A stretch of 64,000 bases of DNA, taken from positions 1 through 64,000 of the forward strand of contig NZ_AEVS01000018.1 in assembly GCF_000189255.1 (NCBI RefSeq), read 5' to 3'. The position numbers and the translations under genes were made by a program. The stretch is from Vibrio brasiliensis LMG 20546. GTDB lineage: Bacteria > Pseudomonadota > Gammaproteobacteria > Enterobacterales > Vibrionaceae. The first letter of the stretch is position 1, and each line of letters begins with the position of its first letter. Below the pieces are notes generated by a model that saw only the letters and a program-made list of their open reading frames with translations, was not told the origin of the DNA and did not search any database. Shown here piece after piece: positions 1-7,984 of the stretch.

Positions 1-1
1 C

Positions 2-1123
2 ACTAACGATGTCAACGCGCGTGTTGAAAAGCGTATCGATAATACTTGTCGTCGACTCATGGCAATCCCCGGTCATGTTAATAAAGGTGAAATGCGTAGT
101 AGCCTCAATTCGATGGGCGCGTTGGTCGATCACTACTTTTCATTTAAATCCAATTCACGCAAAAACCTGCGTAAAAAGCGTGACGGCATATTCTTTAATG
201 CACCGCCAGGAACCAAAAGTATTTCTCAGGTTGTCGAAGAGACCAAAGATAAGCAGACACGGTTACTGTTTATGGGACTACTTAATGCCTACCTGCAAGC
301 GAAAGGACCGACTACTCTGAGGCGCTGCGCCCGTCCGCTATTAATCGTTGAAGATCCTGAAGGTCGATTGCACCCTACCCACCTTGCTCGCGCTTGGGGT
401 TTATTGCAGTTACTGCCAATGCAGAAAATTCTAACAACCAACAGCGGCGATTTACTCGGACAGGTTCCTTTGTCTAGCATCAGACGCCTCGTACGACAGT
501 CAGATCGCACCATTACCACCTACCTGTCAGAACAGAGTTTTGGCCGCGACGAGCTTCGGCGGATTGGTTTTCACATTCGTTTCCATCGTTCAGGAGCCCT
601 GTTCGCCCGATGTTGGCTTTTGGTAGAAGGTGAAACTGAGGTATGGCTATTTAATGAGCTTGCCAATCAGTGCGGTTACAATCTGGCCGCTGAGGGTGTG
701 CAAATCATCGAATTTGCTCAGTCCGGACTAAAGTCACTGATCAAAGTTGCCAAGGCATTTGGCATAGATTGGCACGTTGTGACTGATGGCGATGCCGCAG
801 GTAAAAAGTATGCGGCGGCGGTTAAGGCTCAATTAGACAATGACCAGCAACGTCACAGGTTAACTGAACTACCCGATCGGGATATCGAGCACTACTTATA
901 CAACAATGGCTTTGAACCGTTTTTTAAGAACATGCTTAAAATCCCTCTAGAACATCCGATCCCAGCGAAGAAAGTCGTCACACGTGTGCTTAAGAAGTAT
1001 GCGAAGCCCGATCTCGCTTTGGCAATTGTTTCTCACTGTGAAACTCAAGGCAATGACTGTATCCCGATTCTATTACGTTGGACGCTAAAACGTGTTGTGA
1101 CCATGGCGAACGGCAATACATAA
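2..1123 (+). CDS. YbjD-like OLD-family ATP-dependent endonuclease, C-terminal part (5' end outside window)
   Basis: The frame is open from base 2, so the gene begins upstream of the window and only about 373 C-terminal residues are present. The visible part has an ABC-type Walker B-like strand (LLIVEDPEGRLHPTHLAR) followed by a switch-like TTNSGD, the arrangement of OLD-family ATPases. A Toprim-like region follows, with WLLVEGETEVW as the acidic metal-binding motif and HVVTDGDAAGKKY as the DxD-type motif. This order matches E. coli YbjD (DUF2813, about 550 residues), so roughly the N-terminal third with Walker A is missing. OLD proteins are DNA nucleases; the cellular role of YbjD is not well defined. 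Identity as a YbjD/OLD protein is fairly sure, activity is inferred. Confidence 0.8.
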   Translation, partial: TNDVNARVEKRIDNTCRRLMAIPGHVNKGEMRSSLNSMGALVDHYFSFKSNSRKNLRKKRDGIFFNAPPGTKSISQVVEETKDKQTRLLFMGLLNAYLQAKGPTTLRRCARPLLIVEDPEGRLHPTHLARAWGLLQLLPMQKILTTNSGDLLGQVPLSSIRRLVRQSDRTITTYLSEQSFGRDELRRIGFHIRFHRSGALFARCWLLVEGETEVWLFNELANQCGYNLAAEGVQIIEFAQSGLKSLIKVAKAFGIDWHVVTDGDAAGKKYAAAVKAQLDNDQQRHRLTELPDRDIEHYLYNNGFEPFFKNMLKIPLEHPIPAKKVVTRVLKKYAKPDLALAIVSHCETQGNDCIPILLRWTLKRVVTMANGNT

Positions 1124-1127
1124 AAAA

Positions 1128-1151
1128 GCGGCATCTATTACTAGATGCCGC
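1128..1151 (-). terminator. Rho-independent terminator between the convergent ybjD-like and DUF1097 genes
   Basis: A perfect 10-bp stem (GCGGCATCTA at 1128-1137, its complement at 1142-1151) has a 4-nt loop. A run of six A precedes it on the plus strand, which gives a T tract on the minus strand, so it best serves the DUF1097 gene. It may also stop the ybjD-like transcript. Confidence 0.75.
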
Positions 1152-1232
1152 GTATCAAAAAATCAGCTGATACTAATCAATCGGGGGTGTCCTGCGCAGC
1201 ATCGGTACTACTGTCAGGATTTGCATCTTAGG

Positions 1233-1718
1233 CTAAGAGCGCGTCTGTAAACGTGTATTAGCCTGAGATTGGGTTGACCTTTGATGAAGCCACATGCCGC
1301 TCGCTTTCATTAAGTAGCCAAAAATGCCACCTAAAATCAGCGAAGGGATCACAAGCTGCCAGTTACCATCTGCGGCAAAAGTCGCGCAAGAACCAATGAA
1401 GGTTCCAGGAATGTATCCTAACCAAGCTTGTTTAGCCTGAACGCACATAAAGAATGCGACTAAGGCCGTAATCACATAACCAAGGATTTCCAGCGAAGCA
1501 AACTGAGACGCATGGATGATCACCATTGCCCAGAAAACGCCACTCATATTAGTTATCAAACTTACTGATAACCCTTTGAGACCATCGTTTGGCGATGCAA
1601 AGTAGCTGGTACAACCTAAGAAGCCAGCCCAGGAGAGTAAGCCTAAAGAGATGGCTACCCAGCCCCAAAGTCCGGATAAGATACCTGTAGTTAGTGAAAT
1701 TGCGACTAGAGTGCTCAT
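1233..1718 (-). CDS. DUF1097 family inner-membrane protein (YcdZ-like)
   Basis: A 161-residue, very hydrophobic protein with about five predicted membrane segments and glycine/alanine-rich helices (for example GILSGLWGWVAISLGLLSW near the N-terminus). It resembles the DUF1097 family, which includes E. coli YcdZ; no function is established for the family. I chose the ATG at 1718 because GAGG lies four bases before it. An in-frame ATG at 1751 adds 11 polar residues without a recognisable ribosome site. The gene is monocistronic and convergent with the ybjD-like gene. Confidence 0.7.
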   Translation of the reverse strand: MSTLVAISLTTGILSGLWGWVAISLGLLSWAGFLGCTSYFASPNDGLKGLSVSLITNMSGVFWAMVIIHASQFASLEILGYVITALVAFFMCVQAKQAWLGYIPGTFIGSCATFAADGNWQLVIPSLILGGIFGYLMKASGMWLHQRSTQSQANTRLQTRS

Positions 1719-1900
1719 TACGCCTCGCTCAGTGTGTGAATCACACATCAAAAGTTCAAGTAGGCATACTAGGCAATTTCATCACACAACTACACATCAC
1801 AGATCACATTATTAAAGCAACAAACACATAGACGATCATGAAACTTGTGAGGTAATCGATATTTCAACAGATTTCGTTAATACCTTTACGCAGTATTCAT

Positions 1901-2806
1901 TTAGAAAACCGATGGTTTTCCTTTCATCATTCGTGCACCTTCTCGCTTGATGCACTCAACAAGCGGGTTTTCGATCATATCTGCGCGCCAAACAAAGGAT
2001 AGCGTCCGTTCCATATTCAGTTCCGGAACGTTAAGCGCAACAAGCTGACCGCTTTCAATGAATCGCTCAACATCTAAATAAGGCAGACAAGTCAGGTATT
2101 GCCCATGCTCTACCATACTGCGCAATACCGGCACGTGTTCATACTCACGCCATACATCAAGATCTTCAATCATATGGTGAATTGAGCTATCGAAGATCAT
2201 TCGCGTTCCACTGCCGTGTTCCCTGAGAACCCAGCGAGCTTGTTCCAACTGGGCTAGGCTCACCGTCTCATGCCGGGCAAATGGATGATGTGCCGCCGCA
2301 ACCACAGTCAAATGGTCTCGACACCAAACTTCTTGTAGAAGGCGGTTGTCATCACAACGCCCTTCGATGATACCCAGATCGTATTTATAGTCGAGTACGC
2401 CCTGAATGACGCTGTCGGTACTTTTGACCTTTAATGAGATTCGCATCTCTGGAAAAGAGTTATCAATAATACTGATAAGGTCGGGTACCAGATGCTCTGC
2501 CGGTGTTTGACTGGCACCGAGCTTAACGTGGCCACTGAGCAAATGCTGTTCATAGAAGCCCATTTCAATCTGTTGGGCATCCTGCAACAAGCGCTTCGCC
2601 TTTGGTCTCAGCCACATTCCCCAATGGGTCAGCGCCATCTGTTTTCCCTGACGTTCAAACAGTGGTCGTCCGAGCATTTTTTCCAACTGAGCCAATGACA
2701 TGCTTGTCGCAGATTGAGTTAATGCGAGTTTATCAGCAGCTAAACTGACACTGCCGGTATCGGCAACGGCATCAAATACTGCAAGCTGTTTTAGTGAATA
2801 TCGCAT
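1901..2806 (-). CDS. LysR-family transcriptional regulator, YeiE-like
   Basis: A 301-residue LysR regulator. The N-terminal winged helix-turn-helix covers about residues 3-62 (LKQLAVFDAVADTGSVSLAA followed by the recognition helix in LTQSATSMSLAQLEK). The substrate-binding domain matches E. coli YeiE in characteristic places: VIQGVLDYKYDLGIIEG and RWVLREHGSGTR. The ATG at 2806 is preferred because GGAG sits four bases upstream; a longer frame to 2845 lacks a site. It is divergent from the FocA-like channel gene, and the shared 250-bp region holds a palindrome of LysR type, so it probably controls that gene. YeiE of enterics has been linked to sulfite sensing; the effector here is unknown. Confidence 0.85.
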   Translation of the reverse strand: MRYSLKQLAVFDAVADTGSVSLAADKLALTQSATSMSLAQLEKMLGRPLFERQGKQMALTHWGMWLRPKAKRLLQDAQQIEMGFYEQHLLSGHVKLGASQTPAEHLVPDLISIIDNSFPEMRISLKVKSTDSVIQGVLDYKYDLGIIEGRCDDNRLLQEVWCRDHLTVVAAAHHPFARHETVSLAQLEQARWVLREHGSGTRMIFDSSIHHMIEDLDVWREYEHVPVLRSMVEHGQYLTCLPYLDVERFIESGQLVALNVPELNMERTLSFVWRADMIENPLVECIKREGARMMKGKPSVF

Positions 2807-2920
2807 AGCGCTCCAATCCTTTGCTATTGATGGTGTTTCTAACACCTTTTACTACGTTCAAACTGTCAGGTTAAACCGACATATACGCAAACCGTTTCAT
2901 TTTACCCGCCTGCCAACGCA

Positions 2921-2937
2921 TATCAATATTTTTGATA
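2921..2937. promoter_or_regulatory. Candidate LysR-type operator between the yeiE-like and focA-like genes
   Basis: TATCAA and TTGATA flank a 5-bp spacer, a perfect 6-bp inverted repeat within a T-N11-A frame. Another TATCAA half-site occurs about 15 bp further on, near 2955. Position and symmetry fit a LysR regulator site between divergent genes. Assignment to the YeiE-like protein is inference. Confidence 0.45.
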
Positions 2938-3035
2938 AGGATTTTAAAAATTATCAATTTTACCTCTACTCGCCGCCAGCCTAATCTGACTGGGCAGTCA
3001 AGCGTTACAGGCTGCAAACACATAGGAGGAGATTT

Positions 3036-3083
3036 ATGCAATACACGTTCAGGAGCGTTTATGTCATCAACTCAGGTCAATAA
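3036..3083 (+). CDS. Putative 15-codon leader peptide overlapping the focA-like start
   Basis: An ATG at 3036 is preceded by AGGAGGA with four bases between, the strongest Shine-Dalgarno-like match in this region. It opens a frame of 15 codons (MQYTFRSVYVINSGQ) ending in TAA at 3083, 23 bases inside the FocA-like gene in another frame. The main gene has its own AGGAG inside this ORF. The arrangement suggests translational coupling or a leader peptide. It is too short for codon-usage evidence, so translation is inference from the ribosome site alone. Confidence 0.4.
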   Translation: MQYTFRSVYVINSGQ

Positions 3084-4506
3084 TCAGTACTTCTCTCCCA
3101 TCGAAATGATGGCGGAAGCTGAAAAGTTTGCTTTAAGCAAAGCGAAGAAAAGCAGCGGTATGACGCTAAGCCTGGCAATTATGGCTGGCGCGTTCATCGG
3201 ACTCGCTTTCTTATTTTATATAACAGTCACAACAGGTAGTGGTGACAGTGGCTGGGGTTTAAGTCGACTCGCAGGTGGACTGGCATTCAGTATGGGATTG
3301 ATCCTCATCGTTATCTGCGGTGGAGAACTGTTTACCAGCTCAGTGTTGTCGAGCATTTCCTGGGCTAACAAACAGATCAGCTTCACTAAGATGCTGTCTA
3401 TCTGGGGTAAGGTTTATGTCGGTAACTTTATCGGCGCGATGTTTTTGTTGGTGATCGTTAGTGCAGCAGGTCTGTATCAGATGGATCATGGTCAATGGGG
3501 TCTTAATGCCCTCAATATCGCCCAACACAAATTGCACCATACGCCAGTTCAGGCATTCGCTTTAGGTGTGCTGTGTAACCTATTGGTTTGTCTGGCAATC
3601 TGGCTGACATTCAGCAGTGCTAATGCCATGACTAAAGCAGTCATGACAATTATGCCTGTCGCCATGTTTGTATCTAGTGGCTTTGAACACTGCGTGGCAA
3701 ACATGTTCATGGTGCCATTAGGTATCGTCATTCAAAACTTCGCACCTGACAGCTTCTGGCAACAAGTAGGTGTATCGGCCTCTCAATATGCAGATCTGAA
3801 TATTCAGCAATTTGTTTTGGCCAACCTTATCCCGGTCACGCTAGGAAACATTGTCGGTGGATCGGTACTTGTAGGTCTTGCGAACTGGGGAATTTATCGC
3901 AGACCACAACTCAGAGCAGCCAATGTCTCTCCAATTACAACAACTCAGTTAAATACGGTTAAGGAACTAACTATGAACAACAATCTAACGGCTCTAGATA
4001 TCATGAATAGCACACCGGTAGTTTTACGTGCTGACATGCCTACTCCAACAGCGATCGACACTCTTTTAGACAACCATCTCGCTAGTGCTCCGGTTTGCGA
4101 TATCGACGGTCGTTTAGTTGGCTTCTTCTCTGCCCACGATGTGATGGTTGACCTGTGGTGTCAGGACTACATTCCTAACGCTAATCAGAAGGTGGTCGAT
4201 TTGATGTCACGTGAAGTGGTTGCTATCGACAGCAAAGATAAGTTGGTCGATATCGCTGAGTTCCTGTGCATCGACAAAGAACAGCTCTACCCAACCACCA
4301 GCATGGGAATGGCGACACGCTTTACAACACTCTCGTTGGAAGAACGCGCTAAATCAATGAAGGTTCACCAACCACATGTACTGCCTGTTCTCGAAAATGG
4401 CAAATTAGTCGGTGTGGTAACACGAGATGCAGTACTCGCTGCCCTTCGCCCTATCTATGGCGAACGCGTAACGCTTGTAGAACAAGGTGAGCTCGAAACA
4501 GCGTAA
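3061..4506 (+). CDS. FNT-family formate/nitrite channel fused to C-terminal CBS domains (FocA-like)
   Basis: A 481-residue fusion. Residues about 30-285 form an FNT channel with six membrane helices, including the family stretches LGVLCNLLVCLAIW and LIPVTLGNIVGGS; FNT proteins are pentameric channels for formate, nitrite or hydrosulfide. Residues about 310-478 carry two CBS motifs (ASAPVCDIDGRLVGFFSAHD and HVLPVLENGKLVGVVTRDAV), which usually bind adenine nucleotides and gate transport. Typical FocA or NirC ends after about 280 residues, so the tail is an addition. ATG at 3061 has AGGAG five bases upstream; the frame is open further upstream to 2932 without a site. At residue 305 a second good start exists (see the internal-start entry). 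The substrate is not readable from sequence. Confidence 0.85.
   Translation: MSSTQVNNQYFSPIEMMAEAEKFALSKAKKSSGMTLSLAIMAGAFIGLAFLFYITVTTGSGDSGWGLSRLAGGLAFSMGLILIVICGGELFTSSVLSSISWANKQISFTKMLSIWGKVYVGNFIGAMFLLVIVSAAGLYQMDHGQWGLNALNIAQHKLHHTPVQAFALGVLCNLLVCLAIWLTFSSANAMTKAVMTIMPVAMFVSSGFEHCVANMFMVPLGIVIQNFAPDSFWQQVGVSASQYADLNIQQFVLANLIPVTLGNIVGGSVLVGLANWGIYRRPQLRAANVSPITTTQLNTVKELTMNNNLTALDIMNSTPVVLRADMPTPTAIDTLLDNHLASAPVCDIDGRLVGFFSAHDVMVDLWCQDYIPNANQKVVDLMSREVVAIDSKDKLVDIAEFLCIDKEQLYPTTSMGMATRFTTLSLEERAKSMKVHQPHVLPVLENGKLVGVVTRDAVLAALRPIYGERVTLVEQGELETA
3961..3975 (+). promoter_or_regulatory. Possible internal translation start for a free CBS-domain protein
   Basis: AAGGA at 3961-3965, seven bases, then ATG at 3973, in frame with the FocA-like gene. 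The start falls in the linker between channel and CBS region and would give a 177-residue protein (3973-4506) beginning MNNNLTALDIMN, a usual way for free CBS proteins to begin. That it is used is inference. Confidence 0.4.
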
Positions 4507-4570
4507 ACAATACAATAACAACGCTTTGGCTAGAATTTTGGTTAGGAAATAAGTCGCTTGACCAAAAAAA

Positions 4571-4592
4571 GCCCCCAACATCTGTTGGGGGC
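4571..4592. terminator. Bidirectional terminator between the focA-like gene and yceI
   Basis: GCCCCCAACA, a two-base loop, then the exact complement. The stem is flanked by a run of A on the left and TATTTTGTT on the right, so it can stop transcripts from both convergent genes. Confidence 0.85.
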
Positions 4593-4616
4593 TATTTTGT
4601 TATAAAGTCATTATGA

Positions 4617-5186
4617 TTACTTCTTAATGCCTTCTACATGCAGTTCCATATCAACATAGCTTGATGTACCCATCACAGCGATATCGAAATCAGCAAGCTC
4701 AAGACGTGTTGTACCGTAGAAACCAGCACGCTCACCACCCCATGGGTCTTGACCAGCACCGATGAACTCAGCATCGATAGTGATTGGCTTAGTAACGCCG
4801 TGTAGGTTCAGATCACCAGTCACAGCCAGTTTGCCGTCACCTTTGTCAACAACACTTGTACTCGTGAATGTTGCTGTAGAGTATTTTGATGCATCAATAA
4901 AGTCACCGCTGCGGATATGTTTGTCACGCTCAGCATGGTTAGAATCAAGGCTGGTTGTGTCTACGTTTACTGTTACTTTTGATGCAGCTACGTTTGCAGG
5001 GTCGTAAGAGAATTCGCCATCAAACTGGTTAAAACGACCTTTAATAAAACTGTAACCAAGGTGGCTAACTTTAAAGTTTACAGATGCGTGTGCACCTTTT
5101 GTGTCAATCATGTAATCCGCTGCGTTTGCACCAAGTGGTAATGCCATTACCATCGCTAGTCCAGTAGCAAATAACGTCTTTTTCAT
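4617..5186 (-). CDS. yceI: YceI-family periplasmic protein
   Basis: A 189-residue protein with a clear signal peptide (MKKTLFATGLAMVMALPLGANA, cleavage near residue 22). The rest is a YceI-type lipocalin-like barrel, with the family stretches HASVNFKVSHLGYSFIKGRF and LNLHGVTKPITIDAEF. YceI proteins are thought to bind isoprenoid or amphiphilic ligands in the periplasm. Its start overlaps the end of the cytochrome b561 gene by four bases (ATGA). The two therefore form a translationally coupled pair, as in E. coli yceJ-yceI. The specific ligand is unknown. Confidence 0.9.
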   Translation of the reverse strand: MKKTLFATGLAMVMALPLGANAADYMIDTKGAHASVNFKVSHLGYSFIKGRFNQFDGEFSYDPANVAASKVTVNVDTTSLDSNHAERDKHIRSGDFIDASKYSTATFTSTSVVDKGDGKLAVTGDLNLHGVTKPITIDAEFIGAGQDPWGGERAGFYGTTRLELADFDIAVMGTSSYVDMELHVEGIKK

Positions 5187-5722
5187 TTTGAAGCTCCTAT
5201 CATCTTACGTAGCGTATTGTCTTTATTAATAAAGTGGTGTTTGAATGCTGCAATTGCGTGAACAGCAGCAAGAATAATCAGAACCCAGGCAGCATAAAAA
5301 TGTACCTGACCAGAGATGTCAGCTTGGTTTTCAAAAAGCGCGCCCATACTTGGCACGGTAAACCAGTTGAAAACATCAATCCCGCGACCATCTTCGGTAG
5401 AAATGAGGTAGCCAGAAGCAAACAGTACAAAAAGTAACGCATACATTGCTAAATGAGCCAGCTTAGCACCAACAATCTCTAGTCGATGCCCTTCCACACT
5501 AGGTGACGGTGTAACTATCTTCCAGACAATTCTGAATAGCGTTAACCCTGCCAGAAGCAAACCAATCGATTTGTGCCAGTGTGGTGCTGTTCTATACCAC
5601 TCACTGTAATACGACAAATCAACCATCCATAAACCAACACCAAACATGGCAATAACCACTATTGCTGATAGCCAGTGAATCGCTCTTGTTAGTGGATTGT
5701 AATTTTTTACGTCCGACTTCAT
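5183..5722 (-). CDS. yceJ: Cytochrome b561 family membrane protein (YceJ-like)
   Basis: A 179-residue inner-membrane protein with four membrane helices. Histidines are placed for two b-type hemes: RAIHWLSA in helix 1, APHWHKSIG in helix 2, and HFYAAWVLIILAAVHAIAAFKHH in helix 4 and its end. This is the bacterial cytochrome b561 (CybB/YodB) pattern, proteins that move electrons from ubiquinol, possibly as a superoxide:ubiquinone oxidoreductase. It is the first gene of a two-gene operon with yceI. The substrate is not known. Confidence 0.88.
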   Translation of the reverse strand: MKSDVKNYNPLTRAIHWLSAIVVIAMFGVGLWMVDLSYYSEWYRTAPHWHKSIGLLLAGLTLFRIVWKIVTPSPSVEGHRLEIVGAKLAHLAMYALLFVLFASGYLISTEDGRGIDVFNWFTVPSMGALFENQADISGQVHFYAAWVLIILAAVHAIAAFKHHFINKDNTLRKMIGASK

Positions 5723-5874
5723 TTTACAGCCCTATACTTTAGCTTTACTTTTGTAGTGCCTAGACTACATATCACTTCTTTCTTGCAACAGATTATTTAC
5801 TATTCTTTACTTTCGCGACATCCGCTGGCTTTGATTAAGTCGTTCAAAATTTTTGAAGGAACTAATCTCCCCCA

Positions 5875-6123
5875 CTAAAAGTCACTGATCTGCTCCGCTT
5901 CATATATCTCATCGGCGATATCAAGCATTTTCCTTTCCATAATCCCTTGAGCATCAGCCAAGCCCTTGTTGTAAAAAGCGCTGCCGAATTTGGTAGTGAT
6001 GAACTCAAGCAGAAATTCGCTATCAAACTGACCAATTTCGATATCAAGTTCGTCTGCTAAATAGTCCTGCAGTAGCTGTGACATCGCCTGTTTTTGTTGT
6101 GATGTAAATTCAATCTTAGACAT
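5875..6123 (-). CDS. DUF2164 family small protein
   Basis: An 82-residue acidic cytoplasmic protein. It matches the DUF2164 pattern over its whole length: an N-terminal FTSQQKQAMSQLLQDYLADEL, then IGQFDSEFLLEFI and FYNKGLADAQ. The family has no known function. It is monocistronic, between yceJ and a divergent unknown gene. A 15-bp palindrome (TTCAAAA, T, TTTTGAA at 5843-5857) lies just past its stop and has no obvious role. Confidence 0.75.
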   Translation of the reverse strand: MSKIEFTSQQKQAMSQLLQDYLADELDIEIGQFDSEFLLEFITTKFGSAFYNKGLADAQGIMERKMLDIADEIYEAEQISDF

Positions 6124-6226
6124 AAACCCTTAAAGCTCTTCAAGTTTTAACCGATTAAGTGTAACGAAACTTTATCCCAGCGTGTTAGTCTACTTACGCT
6201 TAGTGCTCATTATGGAGAGATAGATC

Positions 6227-6862
6227 TTGTTATTGGATGTGTTAGTACAGAGCGTCAATGAATTTCAGGCGGACTGCATGGCGTTGTGCGAAAAGCATTA
6301 CCCAACGATTCACAATAAAGGAATGAACGAGCATCACTTAGGCATTGCCTTTGCCAGAAGACTTTCTAGAACTTTGAATGAGTTCGGTCATGATTATGAC
6401 TATAAGCCTCTTGATAGCGCAAATAACACAGAGCTGCCGCATCACTACCGTGTAAGCTCGGAAATTGGAACGGTTTGGATCCTCACTTCGCACTTAGTTA
6501 GTGCGGGCCCTTCATGCCGTAAAAAGCTGTTTAAGACTATCGCTCAGTGGCAGGAAGAGTATGGTTATGCTGTCCAACCAAACGATTTGTTGCTGCTATT
6601 AACCGATCACTGGATTACTCGCAGTAAGCAAAGCCGTGAGTTAATGCACTGGTGGACAGGGCAATTGCCAGACGAAATCGATGAGTACCGCGTTCAGGGA
6701 ATTACCCTTTATGAAAGTGAATCTCTGCTCGCCCAATCTCTTGAGCAGCATTTCCGCCTAAGCCCCTACTTTGTTAAGTTCACTCACCCATTAAAACGTG
6801 CAACAGACAAACAGTTGGTACGCAAATACATTCAACTCTATTCGGTTATCCAACTCAGCTAG
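6227..6862 (+). CDS. Conserved hypothetical protein, function unknown
   Basis: I do not recognise this 211-residue protein. It is soluble, with no signal peptide or membrane segment. It is rich in histidine and tryptophan in the middle (LLLLLTDHWITR, LMHWWTGQLPDEIDEYR). The start is taken as TTG at 6227 because GGAGAGA ends six bases before it; the next in-frame codon, TTG at 6233, is further from that site. It precedes the lipase-like gene by 75 bp on the same strand and could be co-transcribed with it. No catalytic motif was identified. Confidence 0.6.
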   Translation: MLLDVLVQSVNEFQADCMALCEKHYPTIHNKGMNEHHLGIAFARRLSRTLNEFGHDYDYKPLDSANNTELPHHYRVSSEIGTVWILTSHLVSAGPSCRKKLFKTIAQWQEEYGYAVQPNDLLLLLTDHWITRSKQSRELMHWWTGQLPDEIDEYRVQGITLYESESLLAQSLEQHFRLSPYFVKFTHPLKRATDKQLVRKYIQLYSVIQLS

Positions 6863-6937
6863 CCCGCTAATTCTGTCATCGTAAAGTCACTTTCTTCTAC
6901 AATACTAATTCCACTATGTGGTGATAAAGAGGTAGAA

Positions 6938-7726
6938 GTGAAGGCCCTTAAACGCTATCAGTATGAGCGATACGCCATCTTATGTAATCTGGCTTATCAG
7001 CCAGCGATCAGGCAAACACAGTTTGGCTTTTCTCCCAGAGGACAACGCGTCATTCATAATCGCTTTGGTCAACCTATGATTAGAGTGTTGTGGAATGATG
7101 AGTCTGACGAAGTGATTGTCGTGATCAAAGGGTCTCATCACCCTTATGACTGGTTGCTGAATTTGGCCTTATGGCAGCGCCATAGCAAAAGCTCGCACTT
7201 TCCCTATTCTATCCATGCTGGCTACCACTACTTACTCTACCAAGAAAGCCGTCCAAGCAAGAATAGCGATCATCTTGGTACCTCGGTCATAGATAAAGTA
7301 AACCTCACTCTGCAACCTCTGATTCAAAAGGGAAAGCGGGTCACTTTTACCGGGCACTCTTCAGGTGGCGCTATTGCTTGTGTATTGGCCGATTGTCTTG
7401 AACGTAGCAACCCTCATTGCGTCAAGCGTGTGGTGTCATTCGGACAGCCGGCGATTGGTGGAGCTTCATTTATTCGCCACTATCTATTGTCTCATAAAAC
7501 GTATCGAATCTGCTGCGATCTCGATATCGTCACGTTTTTGCCCCCGATTCCTATTATCTATCGCCATACTGGCAAGCTACTATGGTTGTACAACGGTAAA
7601 ATTCACGAAAACACCCCAACCTCACATCGCCTGGTGTTATCAGCCATATCCTGGGTAATGCGCCCCTTTTCTTACCACCTAATGTCAAAGTACATTCGCA
7701 ATAAAGACTTTTTTGATGAACGTTGA
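6938..7726 (+). CDS. Class 3 lipase-like alpha/beta hydrolase
   Basis: A 262-residue protein with the nucleophile elbow GHSSGG in VTFTGHSSGGAIACVLADCL, the position and context of class 3 (Lipase_3) hydrolases. Upstream, VIVVIKGSHHPYDWLLNL fits the oxyanion-side strand, and DIVTFLPP carries the likely catalytic aspartate; a histidine of the last third (TSHRLV or YHLMSK) would complete the triad. There is no signal peptide, so it is probably cytoplasmic. The GTG start at 6938 has GAGG five bases before it. The substrate is unknown; triglyceride lipase activity should not be assumed. Confidence 0.75.
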   Translation: MKALKRYQYERYAILCNLAYQPAIRQTQFGFSPRGQRVIHNRFGQPMIRVLWNDESDEVIVVIKGSHHPYDWLLNLALWQRHSKSSHFPYSIHAGYHYLLYQESRPSKNSDHLGTSVIDKVNLTLQPLIQKGKRVTFTGHSSGGAIACVLADCLERSNPHCVKRVVSFGQPAIGGASFIRHYLLSHKTYRICCDLDIVTFLPPIPIIYRHTGKLLWLYNGKIHENTPTSHRLVLSAISWVMRPFSYHLMSKYIRNKDFFDER

Positions 7727-7984
7727 TTTCTCCTGCGAGTAGTTAAGTCTGGTTAATTATCTTTTCAACACTAACTGCTCACTCAACGCTCTGTCGCACT
7801 AAACAAATCAATAAATATCCCTATTTACAATAGGTTAATTGGTTCAATAGTTGGACATGCCTTCAAGTTTCATTGCGCGAGTGCAAAGTTTGATTGACAG
7901 ATTTACAGCCATGTCAATATTATGGCACAAGTTTGCACTATCCCGTTCTGAATAATTTAACGTCTATCGAGGTCTGTTGTAGGT

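Noticed and set aside
9-320. Plus-strand ORF at the left edge in another frame
   Set aside because: It overlaps the open frame of the YbjD-like gene, which shows real OLD/Toprim motifs; this one has no motif and looks like a shadow.
2932-3060. Longer start of the FocA-like protein
   Set aside because: The added 43 residues are polar, lie over the predicted operator, and lack a ribosome site, while 3061 has a good one.
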